64,000 bases of DNA from Rariglobus sp041662485. GTDB lineage: Bacteria > Verrucomicrobiota > Verrucomicrobiia > Opitutales > Opitutaceae. The translations under genes and the position numbers were made by a program. Under the pieces are notes generated by a model, which saw only the letters and a list, made by a program, of their open reading frames with translations, was not told where the DNA came from and did no database searches. Shown here piece by piece: positions 1-9,087 of this stretch; the stretch's first letter is position 1; every line of letters begins with the position of its first letter. The stretch is from NCBI GenBank assembly GCA_041662485.1, contig JBAZSJ010000006.1, positions 88,671 to 152,670 of the forward strand. Reading direction: 5' to 3'.

Positions 1-1172
1 AGCAGCAGTCCGTGGGGACTGTAGATGCCGCCGGCCAGAACCATGCCGGGCTTGAGATCTTCCATCATCACTTCGCGCACGTTGCGCGGGAGCGGCTGCA
101 ACCGCGTGGTGGTGCGGAAGAGCCGCACCGCCTCGGGATCGAGGGCCTTGCCGGACTGCGCGTCGATCTCCTCCAGCGCAAGCTCGGACGGATGGCCCGA
201 CTCGACAAACCACACGGCCACGGCGAGGCAGCGCGCCGTCCACGGAATCGCCAGGCCGGCAAGTCCGTCGGGGAAACCCGCCCCGTCAAAACGTTCGTGA
301 TGCGCGCGGATCGTCTCGCCGACCATGGGACGCCCGTCGATGTGCGCGGCGAGCGTCTGGCTGTAGATGGGATGGCTGTGAATGCCGGCCAGTTCGCGTT
401 CGCTCAGACGCTCCGGTTCGCGCCGGAAGGTGCGGAACACTTCGCGCGAAACCCCGATAAGGCCGAGATCGCAGAGCCATGCGCTGGTCTTGAGCACCTC
501 GCACTCCTCGGAGGTGAAATGCTCGGAGACGGCCATCTGCACCGCAAGGGAGGCGACCGCCTGGGTCTGTCCGGCGAGATACGGATCGTAGGTGGCGAGA
601 ATGCGGCTGCACAGCTCCAGCGAAAGATCGTAGCGGCGGGCAAGCTCGCGGTTCACATCGTCGAGCGAACAGCGCTGGCGTTCAAGGTGGGCGATCTGCT
701 CGGCCAGGGAGGCGTTGGCCTGGGTCAGCCGCCGGTTCAACTCGGACGACTCTTCCAAAAGGAACTGGTTCTGCACGATCAATTCGTAGCGGTTGACCGC
801 GTTGCGCACCGTGACGATAAGTTCCTCGCGCAACCAGGGCTTGGCGAGAAACCGGTAGATCTCACCCCGGTTGATCGCGTCCACCAGCGTGGGCAGCGAC
901 AACACGGCGGTGACGAGCACGCGCGTGGCGTTGGGCTGGATGCGCTGGCATTCCACGAGGAAATCCAGCCCCGACATCGAGGGCATGAGATGGTCGGAGA
1001 GGACCACGCCAAACGGACGTTGCCGGAGCAGTTCGATCGCCCGCAGGGGATCGTTGGCGGTGACGACATGCAATTGCTGCCGCTCAAGCACCTCCTTGAG
1101 CGCGGCGAGCACCCGTGGCTCGTCGTCCACGATGAGCAGCGTGCGCGCGATGGCGGGATCAGGAGAGGACAT
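1..1172 (-). CDS. Response regulator with degenerate HD-GYP output domain (3' end outside window)
   Basis: About 390 residues are visible and the frame is open to the window edge. Residues 10-125 form a receiver domain with acidic pair D16/D17, phosphoacceptor D60 in VVLSDHLMP, T88 and K111. After a coiled linker (about 130-170) comes an HD-GYP-like domain with the late motif HHERFDGAGFP at 291-301. HD-GYP proteins normally hydrolyse cyclic di-GMP. Here the early metal-site motif reads AWLCD (Cys replaces the His of HD, about 234) and the usual GHS reads GQT near 202, so activity is doubtful. The start at 1172 overlaps the cheB stop by 14 bases, so it is probably the third gene of a cheR-cheB operon and translationally coupled. 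The C-terminus is not visible. Confidence 0.8.
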   Translation of the reverse strand, partial: MSSPDPAIARTLLIVDDEPRVLAALKEVLERQQLHVVTANDPLRAIELLRQRPFGVVLSDHLMPSMSGLDFLVECQRIQPNATRVLVTAVLSLPTLVDAINRGEIYRFLAKPWLREELIVTVRNAVNRYELIVQNQFLLEESSELNRRLTQANASLAEQIAHLERQRCSLDDVNRELARRYDLSLELCSRILATYDPYLAGQTQAVASLAVQMAVSEHFTSEECEVLKTSAWLCDLGLIGVSREVFRTFRREPERLSERELAGIHSHPIYSQTLAAHIDGRPMVGETIRAHHERFDGAGFPDGLAGLAIPWTARCLAVAVWFVESGHPSELALEEIDAQSGKALDPEAVRLFRTTTRLQPLPRNVREVMMEDLKPGMVLAGGIYSPHGLL

Positions 1173-2277
1173 GGGGGGGACGGGCTTGTCCGGCGAGACG
1201 GACGATGTGGTCGGCCATGGCCCCGAGGGAAAGCTGCACCTCGGCGCCTCCCCGCTCCCAGGCCTCGCGGGGCATGCCGTAGACGACGCTGCTGGCCTCG
1301 TCCTGGGCAAAGGTGGACGCGCCCGCTTTCCGCAACCGCACGAGACCCTCGGCCCCGTCCTTGCCCATGCCGGTGAGCACGCCGGCGATCATCAGGGAGC
1401 CGTGCGCCTCCGGCACGGATTTGAAAAGCACGTCCACCGCCGGCCGCTGGTGCCACACCTGCGGGCCGGAGTTGAGCTCGGCCCGATAACCCGTCCCGGT
1501 CCAGCGCGCCAGCATGTGAAAGTTGCCCGGAGCCACCAGCGCGGTGCCCGGCGACAACGGATCCCCGTCGGCCGCCTCGCGAACGGGGAAGGCGCAGAGC
1601 GTGTCCAGCCGTTCGGCAAACGCCCGCGAGAAATGAGCCGGGATGTGCTGCACGATCGCGATGGGCGGCAGGCCCGCCGGCAGCCGCACCAGCACTTCGC
1701 GCAAAGCCTCGGTGCCGCCGGTGGAGGCCCCGAGCAAAATCAGCCGTCGCGGATCACCGCGGTAGTTGTCGGATGCGACCCGGGGCCGGGGCGACGGGAC
1801 CGCGTTCGAGAAAGGCGGATGGGACCGCGCGACCGTGGCTGCGGCCGGCGCGGCGGCGCCCGGACGACGGAGCCGAGCCACGGCGGCGGCCTTCACCGCG
1901 TTTCTCAGGGTGCCCCCAAGGTCGCCGAAGCTGTAGGAACCGCCGGGCTTGGCGAGCACGTCCACCGCGCCCAGCCTCAGGGCCTCCAGCGCCTGATGGG
2001 ACCCTTCCTTCGTCAGCGAACTCATGATGATCACCGGCAGCGGCCGCTCCCGCATCAGGATGCCGAGAAAAGTCAGCCCGTCCATGCGGGGCATCTCCAG
2101 GTCGAGCGTAAGGACGTCGGGGGAAAGTTCCAGAATGCGGTCCTTGGCGACGAACGGATCCGTGGCGGTGCCCACCACCGTGATTTCCGGATCGGCGTTG
2201 AGCGCGTCGGTCACGAGACGCCGGACGACGGCCGAATCGTCCACCACGAGCACGCGGATGGGTCGGGGAGCTTGCAT
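1159..2277 (-). CDS. cheB: Chemotaxis protein-glutamate methylesterase/deamidase CheB
   Basis: 372 aa, normal family length. The N-terminal receiver has D13/D14, phosphoacceptor D59 (LTLDLEMPRMDG) and K110 (VLAKPGG). A roughly 60-residue Ala/Arg/Pro linker leads to the methylesterase domain with catalytic S185 (GASTGG), H211 (IVQHIPAHF) and D307 (TGMGKDG), all intact. CheB removes methyl groups from chemoreceptor glutamates to adapt the chemotactic response. It lies 5 bases downstream of cheR on the same strand, and the HD-GYP-like regulator follows with an overlap. No cheA, cheW or cheY is in the window. Confidence 0.96.
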   Translation of the reverse strand: MQAPRPIRVLVVDDSAVVRRLVTDALNADPEITVVGTATDPFVAKDRILELSPDVLTLDLEMPRMDGLTFLGILMRERPLPVIIMSSLTKEGSHQALEALRLGAVDVLAKPGGSYSFGDLGGTLRNAVKAAAVARLRRPGAAAPAAATVARSHPPFSNAVPSPRPRVASDNYRGDPRRLILLGASTGGTEALREVLVRLPAGLPPIAIVQHIPAHFSRAFAERLDTLCAFPVREAADGDPLSPGTALVAPGNFHMLARWTGTGYRAELNSGPQVWHQRPAVDVLFKSVPEAHGSLMIAGVLTGMGKDGAEGLVRLRKAGASTFAQDEASSVVYGMPREAWERGGAEVQLSLGAMADHIVRLAGQARPPHVLS

Positions 2278-2282
2278 GACGA

Positions 2283-3113
2283 TCAGCGGAGCGGGTTCTG
2301 GTAGGTGGCGGGGCGAATCATCTTAAGGCCATGGTTGATGCCGGTGAGACTCTCCGAATGACCGACCAGCAGGTAGCCGCCCGGCACGAGCCGCGCCTTC
2401 AACCGCTGGACCAGTTCCTCCTGCGTGGCCCGGTCAAAGTAGATCATGACATTGCGGCAAAAAATGATCTGGAACGGCTCGTTGAACGGCACCGGCCCCT
2501 CCAGCAGGTTCAGGTGCCGGAAGCGAACCATCGAACGCAGCGACGGCTTGACGCGATACAGGCCGGCCTGCTCGGCATAGCCCACTTGAAAATGCGCCTT
2601 CACCATCTCCGGACTGATGCGGGAAACCGTATCCGCGGAATAGATGCCGGCCTCGGCCTTCGCGAGCACGCGGGTGGAAATATCTGTCGCCTCGATCTGC
2701 CGGGGCCAGCCCCCTGAATTGCCCGAAAAATACTCGTCCAGGGCCAGGGCCAGCGAATAGGGCTCCTCGCCGCTTGAACAGGCCGCGCTCCACACACGCA
2801 ACGCCGGCCAGGACTCGGTCGCGCGCCGCCGCACCAGATCGGGCAGGATGATCTCCTTCAAAGCCAAAAAGTGCCCTTCCTCGCGAAAAAAATACGTGTG
2901 GTTCGTCGATATGACGTCGATCAGCATCCCCACCTCGTCGGCGCCCGCCTTGCTGCGCAGCAGGTCGCAATATTCGCCGACCGACGCCAGCCCCGTCGCG
3001 CGCAAACGCTTGCCGAGCCGCGCGCCCACCAACTCCTGCTTGTCCGGCCCCAGGTTTATCCGGCTGTGGCTGTAAACAAGTTCGCGGATGAATTGATAGT
3101 CGTTTGGACACAT
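2283..3113 (-). CDS. cheR: Chemoreceptor methyltransferase CheR
   Basis: 276 aa, full length. Family signatures are TNHTYFFRE (residues about 70-78), the SAM-binding WSAACSSGEEPYSLA (about 108-122) and IFCRNVMIYF (about 218-227), followed by a GHSESLTG C-terminal stretch. It methylates glutamates of methyl-accepting chemotaxis proteins using S-adenosylmethionine and works opposite CheB, which is encoded next. First gene of the cheR-cheB-regulator operon, transcribed away from flgB. No sigma-54 or sigma-28 match was seen upstream. Confidence 0.95.
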   Translation of the reverse strand: MCPNDYQFIRELVYSHSRINLGPDKQELVGARLGKRLRATGLASVGEYCDLLRSKAGADEVGMLIDVISTNHTYFFREEGHFLALKEIILPDLVRRRATESWPALRVWSAACSSGEEPYSLALALDEYFSGNSGGWPRQIEATDISTRVLAKAEAGIYSADTVSRISPEMVKAHFQVGYAEQAGLYRVKPSLRSMVRFRHLNLLEGPVPFNEPFQIIFCRNVMIYFDRATQEELVQRLKARLVPGGYLLVGHSESLTGINHGLKMIRPATYQNPLR

Positions 3114-3315
3114 GGGCTGGCCCTTGGTTATCGGCGCGGCGGCACGAAAATGAACATCCGCCGGCGAAATGACGGAGGAAAGTCCACCGGCAAAAATTAC
3201 CCTTCGCTTGCCGACCTGAATCGCGCGCCGCCAAAACCACTCCGCTTAAATTTTTAATCCGCTCAGCCCAAACATCTTAAAATACCAAAAAACGCGGTGG
3301 CACCGGCTCTGCTTA
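3114..3315. other. Divergent intergenic region between cheR and flgB
   Basis: About 200 bases without a gene. It must hold the cheR promoter (minus) and the flgB operon promoter (plus). The right part is AT-richer than its surroundings. A -24/-12 type match lies at its right end and is listed separately; no clear promoter was seen for cheR. Confidence 0.6.
3298..3313 (+). promoter_or_regulatory. Putative sigma-54 (-24/-12) promoter of the flgB operon
   Basis: The sequence reads TGGCACC-GGCT-CTGCT, with the GG (3299-3300) and GC (3311-3312) dinucleotides exactly 12 bases apart as sigma-54 requires. The predicted +1 is about 3324, after the annotated ATG (3316) and one base before the in-frame GTG at 3325. 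If it is used, flgB would be translated from GTG on an almost leaderless mRNA. The same architecture recurs before flhB and flgF. Confidence 0.55.
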
Positions 3316-3717
3316 ATGCCTCGCGTGATCGAGCCCGTCGCCAACTCCCTCAACTACCAGCTTGCCCGAAAGCTGCTCGACGCATCGGTCCTGCGCCAGG
3401 AGGCGATCGCCACCAACATCGCCAACGCCGAGACCCCCGGTTTTCGGCGCGTGGATGTCGCGCCCGATTTCGCCACCGCCCTTCGCGCCCAGTTCGCCGG
3501 CGGCACCACGCCCGCCCCCGGTTCCCTGGCCAACCTCACCCCCCGGCTGGCCGAGGATTCCACCGTCCGCGCCGTGCGTCCCGACGGCAACAGCGTCGAG
3601 ATCGAATCCGAACTCCTCGCCATGAGCCGCAACCGCGTGGACCACGAATTCCTCACCGACCTGGTCAGCCGCAACATCAAGCAGCTCAGGATGGCCATCA
3701 CCGGCCGCGTAACCTGA
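3316..3717 (+). CDS. flgB: Flagellar proximal rod protein FlgB
   Basis: 133 aa, typical length. Contains the rod/hook N-terminal signature ATNIANAETPGFRR (about residues 32-45) and the C-terminal helix ending in KQLRMAITGRVT. FlgB builds the proximal rod of the basal body after export. First gene of a roughly 14-kb plus-strand operon. The start is uncertain: ATG 3316 has no ribosome-binding site and lies upstream of the predicted sigma-54 +1, whereas GTG 3325 (residue 4) would fit a near-leaderless transcript and removes only MPR. Confidence 0.93.
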   Translation: MPRVIEPVANSLNYQLARKLLDASVLRQEAIATNIANAETPGFRRVDVAPDFATALRAQFAGGTTPAPGSLANLTPRLAEDSTVRAVRPDGNSVEIESELLAMSRNRVDHEFLTDLVSRNIKQLRMAITGRVT

Positions 3718-3731
3718 TTTCCCCTACCCCC

Positions 3732-4166
3732 ATGGACCTGATTTACGGCATCTCCTCCACCAGCGGCGCCCTCAGCGCCCAACGCACCCGCCTCGACGTC
3801 ATCGCGCAAAACATCGCCAACGCCCGCACCACCCGCGGCCCCGACGGTCTCCCCTACCAACGCCGCGTCGTCAGTTTCGAAAACGAACTCCTCCGCTCCC
3901 CCGGCGGCTTCGGCATGGCCGGCGGTCCCAATTCGCTTTCCACCGTCCGCGTCTCCGGCATCGCCACCGACCCCACCCCCGGACAACGCATCAACGACCC
4001 CGGCCACCCCGACGCCGACGCCCAGGGCATGGTCACCCTGCCCAACGTCAACCTCGCCTTCGAGATGGTTGACCTGATCACCGCCTCCCGCGCCTACGAG
4101 GCCAACCTCAACGTCGCCAAAAATTCCCGCCTGATGGCCCTCAAAACCCTCGAAATCGGCAAGTAG
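3732..4166 (+). CDS. flgC: Flagellar proximal rod protein FlgC
   Basis: 144 aa. It begins MDLIYGISSTSGALSAQR, with the rod-family AQNIANARTT motif near residue 25-34, and ends with the conserved C-terminal helix MVDLITASRAYEANL. Forms the proximal rod with FlgB and FlgF. ATG 3732 is chosen because it restores the family N-terminus; a longer reading from 3297 is only shadow of flgB. The leader is C-rich (cccctaccccc) with no Shine-Dalgarno site. 14 bases after flgB. Confidence 0.95.
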   Translation: MDLIYGISSTSGALSAQRTRLDVIAQNIANARTTRGPDGLPYQRRVVSFENELLRSPGGFGMAGGPNSLSTVRVSGIATDPTPGQRINDPGHPDADAQGMVTLPNVNLAFEMVDLITASRAYEANLNVAKNSRLMALKTLEIGK

Positions 4167-4180
4167 GCCGCCGCACCGTC

Positions 4181-4519
4181 ATGGCAATCATCGGCTCCAC
4201 CCTGCCCCTGTCCGCCCAGGGCATCCGTCCCCCGCTCGACCTCGCGCCGGCCCGCGAGATCCTTTCGCCCAGGAACCCCGCGGGCGTCTCCCCGGCCGGC
4301 GGCGACTTCGGCGACATGCTGGGCAAACTCGTCACCGACGTCGAACAACGCCAGACCGAGGCCAACGCCGTCACCCGCTCCGTGCTCCTCGGCGACAACC
4401 CCAACCTCCACCAAAGCGTGATCGCCATGCAGGAGGCCTCCCTCTCCTTCAGCCTCATGGTCGAGGTCCGCAACAAAGTCGTCGAGTCCTACCAGGAACT
4501 CATGCGCATGCCCGTTTGA
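4181..4519 (+). CDS. fliE: Flagellar hook-basal body adaptor FliE
   Basis: 112 aa, the usual size. The C-terminal half carries the FliE pattern: DVEQRQTEANAVTRSVLLGD, then the Gln-rich helix QSVIAMQEASLSFSLMVEVR with YQELMRMPV at the end. FliE links the MS ring (FliF) to the proximal rod and is an early export substrate. It sits between flgC and fliF as in many flgBC-fliEFG operons. Confidence 0.93.
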   Translation: MAIIGSTLPLSAQGIRPPLDLAPAREILSPRNPAGVSPAGGDFGDMLGKLVTDVEQRQTEANAVTRSVLLGDNPNLHQSVIAMQEASLSFSLMVEVRNKVVESYQELMRMPV

Positions 4520-4559
4520 GCGCCTCCCCTTTCTCATTACCCGCTGATTCACCCCGCCG

Positions 4560-6122
4560 ATGAAACCCTTCGCCCAGTCGATCCTCGCCCTTTGGGGCCA
4601 GCTTGGCCTCAACCAACGCGTCTCCCTCGTCGTCGCCACCCTCGTGGTGGCCGGCCTCGTCACAGGACTCGTCCTCTGGTCGCATCAACCCGACTACCAG
4701 CTCCTCTACGGCCGTCTCGCCGAAAAGGACGCCGCCGCCATCGTCACCTCGCTCCAGGCCCAGGGCGTCAAGCACCGCGTTTCCCAGGGCGGCGGCACCA
4801 TCTACGTGCCCGCCGACCAGGTTCACCGCCTGCGCATGGAACTCGCCGGCAAAGGCCTCCCCGGCGGCGAAGGCGTGGGCTTTGAGATCTTCGACAAGGG
4901 CCAGTTCGGCCTCAGCGATTTCGTGCAGCGCACCAATTACAACCGCGCCATCCAGGGCGAACTCGCCCGCACCATCTCCCAGCTCGACGGCGTCTCCGGC
5001 GCGCGCGTCATGATCGTGCAGCCCGAAAACCGACTGCTTCTCACCGAGCAGGGCATCAAGCCCACCGCCTCCGTCTTCATCGAGGTGAACGGCCGGCTCG
5101 AAACCGAGGCCGTCAACTCCATCCGCCACCTCGTCGCCAACTCCGTGCAGGGCCTCTCTCCCGACGCCGTCGCCGTCGTCGACCAGCGCGGACGCGTGCT
5201 CTCCGCCGAACTCAAGGAAGACCCCCTCCTCGGCAGCGCCTCCAGCCTCATCCGCTACCGCCAGCAGGTGGAGGACTACTTCGCCCGCAAGATCGAGGGC
5301 ATGCTCGCGCCGGTCCTCGGAACGGGCCAGGCCATCGTGCGCGTCTCCGCCGAGATCGACAACGAGTCGGCCACCCTCACCGAGGAAAAATTCGACCCCG
5401 ACAGTTCCGTCATCCGCAGCCAGACCAACACCGACGACACCACCACGACCACCGAGGCCCGCAAGGGCGGCGTCACCGGGGTCGCCGGCAACACCCCGGG
5501 CGCCCCCGCCCCCGCCGAGGCCGAACGCGCCAACGTCACCAACGCGCAGAACCGCAAGAACGCCACCATCAGCTACGAGATCAACCGCACCACCAGCAAC
5601 GTGAAGCGCAACCCCGGCGGCATCAAGTCGCTCACCGCCGCCGTCTTCGTCGCCACCCGGACCCCCGCCGCCGACCAGCCCGCCGTCCCGCGCACCCCCG
5701 CCGAACTCGACGGCCTGCGCCGCATCGTGATCAACGCCCTCGGCCTCAAGGCCGCCGCCGGCCAGAGCCTCGACGAACTCGTCAGCCTTCAGGAAACCCC
5801 GTTCCAGCCCGTCGCGGCGGACGAACGTATCCAGCGTCTCACCACCGAAACCCGCGTGCAGGGCTGGGTCGAGACCGGCTCCCGCTACCTCGCGGTCGCG
5901 ATCGCCCTCGGCGCCTTCTTCGTCTTTTTCCGCATGCTCCGCCGCCAGAGGCCCGAACCCGTTCCGGTTGAACTCCTCGCCATGGCCGCGGCCCACGGCT
6001 CCGGCCGCTCCAACGGCCATCAGGCGACCCTCACGCCCGACCTTCTCAACGAACTCATCCGCCAGAAACCCGCCAACGTCGGCACCGCTCTCCGCGACTG
6101 GGTTTCCCCCAAACGCAACTGA
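4560..6122 (+). CDS. fliF: Flagellar MS-ring protein FliF
   Basis: 520 aa, normal length. Transmembrane segments lie near residues 16-36 and about 443-460, flanking the periplasmic ring-building domains (YscJ/FliF fold, with EGVGFEIFDKGQFGLSDF near 101-118 and QRTNYNRAIQGELARTI after it). FliF forms the MS ring that nucleates the basal body; its cytoplasmic C-terminus binds FliG, encoded next. The leader is C-rich and lacks a Shine-Dalgarno site. Confidence 0.97.
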   Translation: MKPFAQSILALWGQLGLNQRVSLVVATLVVAGLVTGLVLWSHQPDYQLLYGRLAEKDAAAIVTSLQAQGVKHRVSQGGGTIYVPADQVHRLRMELAGKGLPGGEGVGFEIFDKGQFGLSDFVQRTNYNRAIQGELARTISQLDGVSGARVMIVQPENRLLLTEQGIKPTASVFIEVNGRLETEAVNSIRHLVANSVQGLSPDAVAVVDQRGRVLSAELKEDPLLGSASSLIRYRQQVEDYFARKIEGMLAPVLGTGQAIVRVSAEIDNESATLTEEKFDPDSSVIRSQTNTDDTTTTTEARKGGVTGVAGNTPGAPAPAEAERANVTNAQNRKNATISYEINRTTSNVKRNPGGIKSLTAAVFVATRTPAADQPAVPRTPAELDGLRRIVINALGLKAAAGQSLDELVSLQETPFQPVAADERIQRLTTETRVQGWVETGSRYLAVAIALGAFFVFFRMLRRQRPEPVPVELLAMAAAHGSGRSNGHQATLTPDLLNELIRQKPANVGTALRDWVSPKRN

Positions 6123-6134
6123 CCCCGCCCCGTC

Positions 6135-7160
6135 ATGGCCGAACTCGATTACACCAAACTCACCCGGGTTCAGAAACTCGCCGCCTTCCTCATCGTCCTC
6201 GGACCCGAGGCCGCCTCCGAAATCCTCCGCCAGTTTGACGACGGCGAGCTCGAGTCGATCTGCCGCGAGATGGGCCAGTTCCCCGTCGTCACCGAATCCC
6301 TCCGCACGTCGGTGATGGAAGAGTTCGCGCCTATCATCGGCGAAAGCCTTGGCTGCACCCTCGGCGGACTCGACTACGCCCGCCGCACCCTCGAGATCAC
6401 CCGCGGCGAATACAAGGCCGCCCTCATGCTCAGCCGCGTCGGCGCCGACCCCGTCACCACGTCTTCCTCCGAGCTCATGGCCGACATCGGCGAGATGGAC
6501 GGCCGCCAGATACACAACCTTCTCAAGGACGAACAGCCCCAGACCATCGCCTACCTGCTCTCCCACCTGGGCTCCGCCAAGTCCGCCGAAGTGTTCATGC
6601 TCCTGCCCGCCGAACAGCGCGAAGACGTCGTCGAACGGCTCGGCACCATCGAAAGCACCCCGCGCGACCTCGTCGGCAAGATCGTCCGCAACCTTTCCCG
6701 CCACGTCTCGAACCGGGCCGCCCACGCCTACCACCCGAGCGGCGGCGTCCGCGCCGTGGCCGACCTGCTCAACAATCTCGACAAGGAAAACTCCAAGAGC
6801 CTGCTCGGCCGCATCGAGGAGCGCAACGCCACCCTCGGCGCCGCCGTGCGGAGAAAGATGTTCAGCTTCGAGGACATCCGCCGCCTGCAGCCCGCCGATC
6901 TCCAGCGCGTGCTTCGCGAAGTGGATTCCGCCCACCTCGCGACCGCGATGAAATCCGCCACGGAATCCCTCCGCGAGAGCATCTACGCCTCCATCTCCAA
7001 ACGCGCCGCCGAAGCCCTCCGCGACGAAATCTCCATGCTCGGGCCCGTCCGCCTCAAGGACGTCGAGACCGCGCAGGATGCCATCATCCAGGTCGTCCGC
7101 CGCCTTGAGGACGAGGGCGCCGTCACCATCGGCGACGGAGACGGCGACATGGTCGCCTGA
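6135..7160 (+). CDS. fliG: Flagellar motor switch protein FliG
   Basis: 341 aa, typical. FliG_N covers roughly residues 5-110; the middle domain contains LLKDEQPQTIAYLLSHLGS (variant of the EHPQ motif); FliG_C starts near 235 with MFSFEDIRRL and carries the charged torque helix region. FliG couples MotA to rotor rotation and anchors on FliF. 12 bases after fliF; leader ccccgccccgtc before ATG, no ribosome-binding site. Confidence 0.97.
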   Translation: MAELDYTKLTRVQKLAAFLIVLGPEAASEILRQFDDGELESICREMGQFPVVTESLRTSVMEEFAPIIGESLGCTLGGLDYARRTLEITRGEYKAALMLSRVGADPVTTSSSELMADIGEMDGRQIHNLLKDEQPQTIAYLLSHLGSAKSAEVFMLLPAEQREDVVERLGTIESTPRDLVGKIVRNLSRHVSNRAAHAYHPSGGVRAVADLLNNLDKENSKSLLGRIEERNATLGAAVRRKMFSFEDIRRLQPADLQRVLREVDSAHLATAMKSATESLRESIYASISKRAAEALRDEISMLGPVRLKDVETAQDAIIQVVRRLEDEGAVTIGDGDGDMVA

Positions 7161-7177
7161 ACCCGCCCTTCCGAACC

Positions 7178-7762
7178 ATGGCCGTGCACCACCACCTCGT
7201 CGCCTTCGACCGCCCGCTCGTCGCCGTGCAGCCTTCCTTCGGCGCCGCGCTCCGGCACACCGCCGCCGAACTGCTCGCCGCCCGCGCCGCCGGCCATCTC
7301 CAGGGAGGCGAGGACGCCCGCGCCTTCTCCAACCAGCAGATCGTCGAACTCCGCACCGAGATGCAGTCCCTCCAGACCGGAATCCTCCAGCGCCTGTCCG
7401 TCGCCCACGACGAACTCGCCGCCCAGGTCCGCGCCGCGCTCCCTTCCCTCGCCGTCGAACTCGGCCAGCGCCTGCTCGCCGGCTTCGTCCCTCCGCCCGA
7501 CCTCGTCGAACGTCTCTGCCGCGAGGCCCTCGACCAGCTCTACCCCGAGCGCGACGGCCTCGAGCTCGTCGTCGGCCCGCGCGACGCCGCCGCCCTCGAA
7601 CGTCTCGTGCCCTCCTGGCGCGCCCATTTCACCAACCTGCGCATCACCATCGACGACACGCTCAATCCCGGCGATTGCCTCGTGCGCAGCCGCTTCGGCG
7701 TCACCGACGCGCGCGCCCCGTCCAAACTCGCCGGCCTCCGGCAGGAACTGCTCGGCGTATGA
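7178..7762 (+). CDS. fliH: Flagellar export ATPase regulator FliH
   Basis: 194 aa. Weakly conserved family; recognised by position between fliG and fliI and by the pattern of a long amphipathic helix (about 45-100, EMQSLQTGILQRLSVAHDEL) followed by the C-terminal FliH/YscL domain ending DDTLNPGDCLVRSRFG, where the GGC/GDCLVET-like segment is characteristic. FliH binds FliI and FliN and delivers the ATPase to the export gate. Its stop overlaps the fliI start (ATGA). Confidence 0.85.
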   Translation: MAVHHHLVAFDRPLVAVQPSFGAALRHTAAELLAARAAGHLQGGEDARAFSNQQIVELRTEMQSLQTGILQRLSVAHDELAAQVRAALPSLAVELGQRLLAGFVPPPDLVERLCREALDQLYPERDGLELVVGPRDAAALERLVPSWRAHFTNLRITIDDTLNPGDCLVRSRFGVTDARAPSKLAGLRQELLGV

Positions 7763-9087
7763 GCCCCGACATCCCCAATTTCGTCGAAACCCTCCGCACC
7801 CAGGTGCGGCACACGCCCGCGCTGCGCCGCCTCGGCCGCGTCGCCGCCGTCACCGGCCTCGTCATCGAATCCGAAGGCCCCAACGTCGGCCTCGGCGAAC
7901 TCTGCCTCCTGCGCTCCGAACGCGACTCCTTCGAGGTCATGGCCGAGGTCGTCGGCTTCCGCGGCGAACGCGTGCTGCTCATGCCGCTCGGCGACACCGC
8001 CGGCCTCCATGCCGGCTGCCCCGTCACCGCCTGCGACCGCCCGCCTCTGCCCGTGCCGGGCCCCGCCCTCCTCGGCCGCGTGCTCGACGCCCTTGGCCGT
8101 CCCTTCGACGAACACGGCCCGGTCCCCATGCACCGCACCGCCTCCGGCTCCGTGCGCCCGCCCCATCCTCTCCGCCGCCAGCGCATCCACGACACCTTTC
8201 CCACCGGCGTGCGCGCGCTCGACGTGTTCACTCCTTTCGGACGCGGCCAGCGCCTCGGCCTCTTCGCCGGCTCCGGCGTCGGCAAGTCCACCCTCCTCGG
8301 CATGATCGCGCGCTCCGCCGCCGCCGACGTCGTCGTGATCGCCCTCGTGGGCGAACGCGGCCGCGAGGTCCGCGAGTTCCTCGAAAAGGACCTCGGCCCC
8401 GCCGGCCTCGCCCGCTCCGTCGTCGTCGTCGCCACCTCCGACACCCCCGCCCCGCTCCGGCTCCGCGCCGCCACCACCGCCACCTCCATCGCCGAGGGCT
8501 ACCGCGACGCCGGCCTCAACGTTCTCCTGCTCATGGACTCGGTCACCCGCTTCGCCATGGCCCAGCGCGAGATCGGCCTGGCCATCGGCGAGCCTCCCGC
8601 CACCCGCGGCTACACGCCTTCGGTCTTCGCCATGCTGCCCCGCCTTTTGGAACGCGCCGGCGCCGGCGAGACCGGCTCCATCACCGCGCTCTACACCGTG
8701 CTCGTCGAGGGCGACGACATGAACGAACCCGTGGCCGACACCGTGCGCGGCATTCTCGACGGCCATCTCGTCCTCTCCCGAGCGCTCGCCCACGCCAACC
8801 ACTACCCCGCCATCGACGTGCTCGAAAGCGTCAGCCGCCTCACCCGCGACATCTGCCTCCCCGAGGAGGTCGAACTCGCCGCCCGGGCCCGCGAACACCT
8901 CGCCCTCTACAAGCGCAACGAAGATCTCATCACCGTCGGCGCCTACCAAAAGGGCGCCAGCGCCGCCCTCGACCGCGCCGTGGCCCTCAACGACGCCCTC
9001 AAGACCTTTCTCCGCCAGTCCATCGACGAGGTCACCGCGCGAGGCGACGCCTACACCCGCCTCGCCTCGCTGCTTTCCACGCCATGA
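7759..9087 (+). CDS. fliI: Flagellum-specific export ATPase FliI
   Basis: 442 aa. F1-ATPase beta-like protein with Walker A AGSGVGKST at residues 170-178 and Walker B VLLLMDSVTR with D260; GERGREVREF and the C-terminal ALNDALKTFLRQ segment are typical of FliI. Energises flagellar type III export with FliH and FliJ. The start ATG at 7759 overlaps the fliH stop; a longer in-frame reading from 7078 is shadow of fliG/fliH. fliJ overlaps its end by 4 bases. Confidence 0.97.
   Translation: MSPDIPNFVETLRTQVRHTPALRRLGRVAAVTGLVIESEGPNVGLGELCLLRSERDSFEVMAEVVGFRGERVLLMPLGDTAGLHAGCPVTACDRPPLPVPGPALLGRVLDALGRPFDEHGPVPMHRTASGSVRPPHPLRRQRIHDTFPTGVRALDVFTPFGRGQRLGLFAGSGVGKSTLLGMIARSAAADVVVIALVGERGREVREFLEKDLGPAGLARSVVVVATSDTPAPLRLRAATTATSIAEGYRDAGLNVLLLMDSVTRFAMAQREIGLAIGEPPATRGYTPSVFAMLPRLLERAGAGETGSITALYTVLVEGDDMNEPVADTVRGILDGHLVLSRALAHANHYPAIDVLESVSRLTRDICLPEEVELAARAREHLALYKRNEDLITVGAYQKGASAALDRAVALNDALKTFLRQSIDEVTARGDAYTRLASLLSTP

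Noticed and set aside
3114..3300. Sigma-54 promoter for cheR
   Set aside because: The nearest candidate (minus strand around 3185) has the GG/GC pairs at the wrong spacing.
4500..6935. Minus-strand 811-codon frame opposite fliF and fliG
   Set aside because: Mirror of GC-skewed codons; fliF and fliG are certain on the plus strand.
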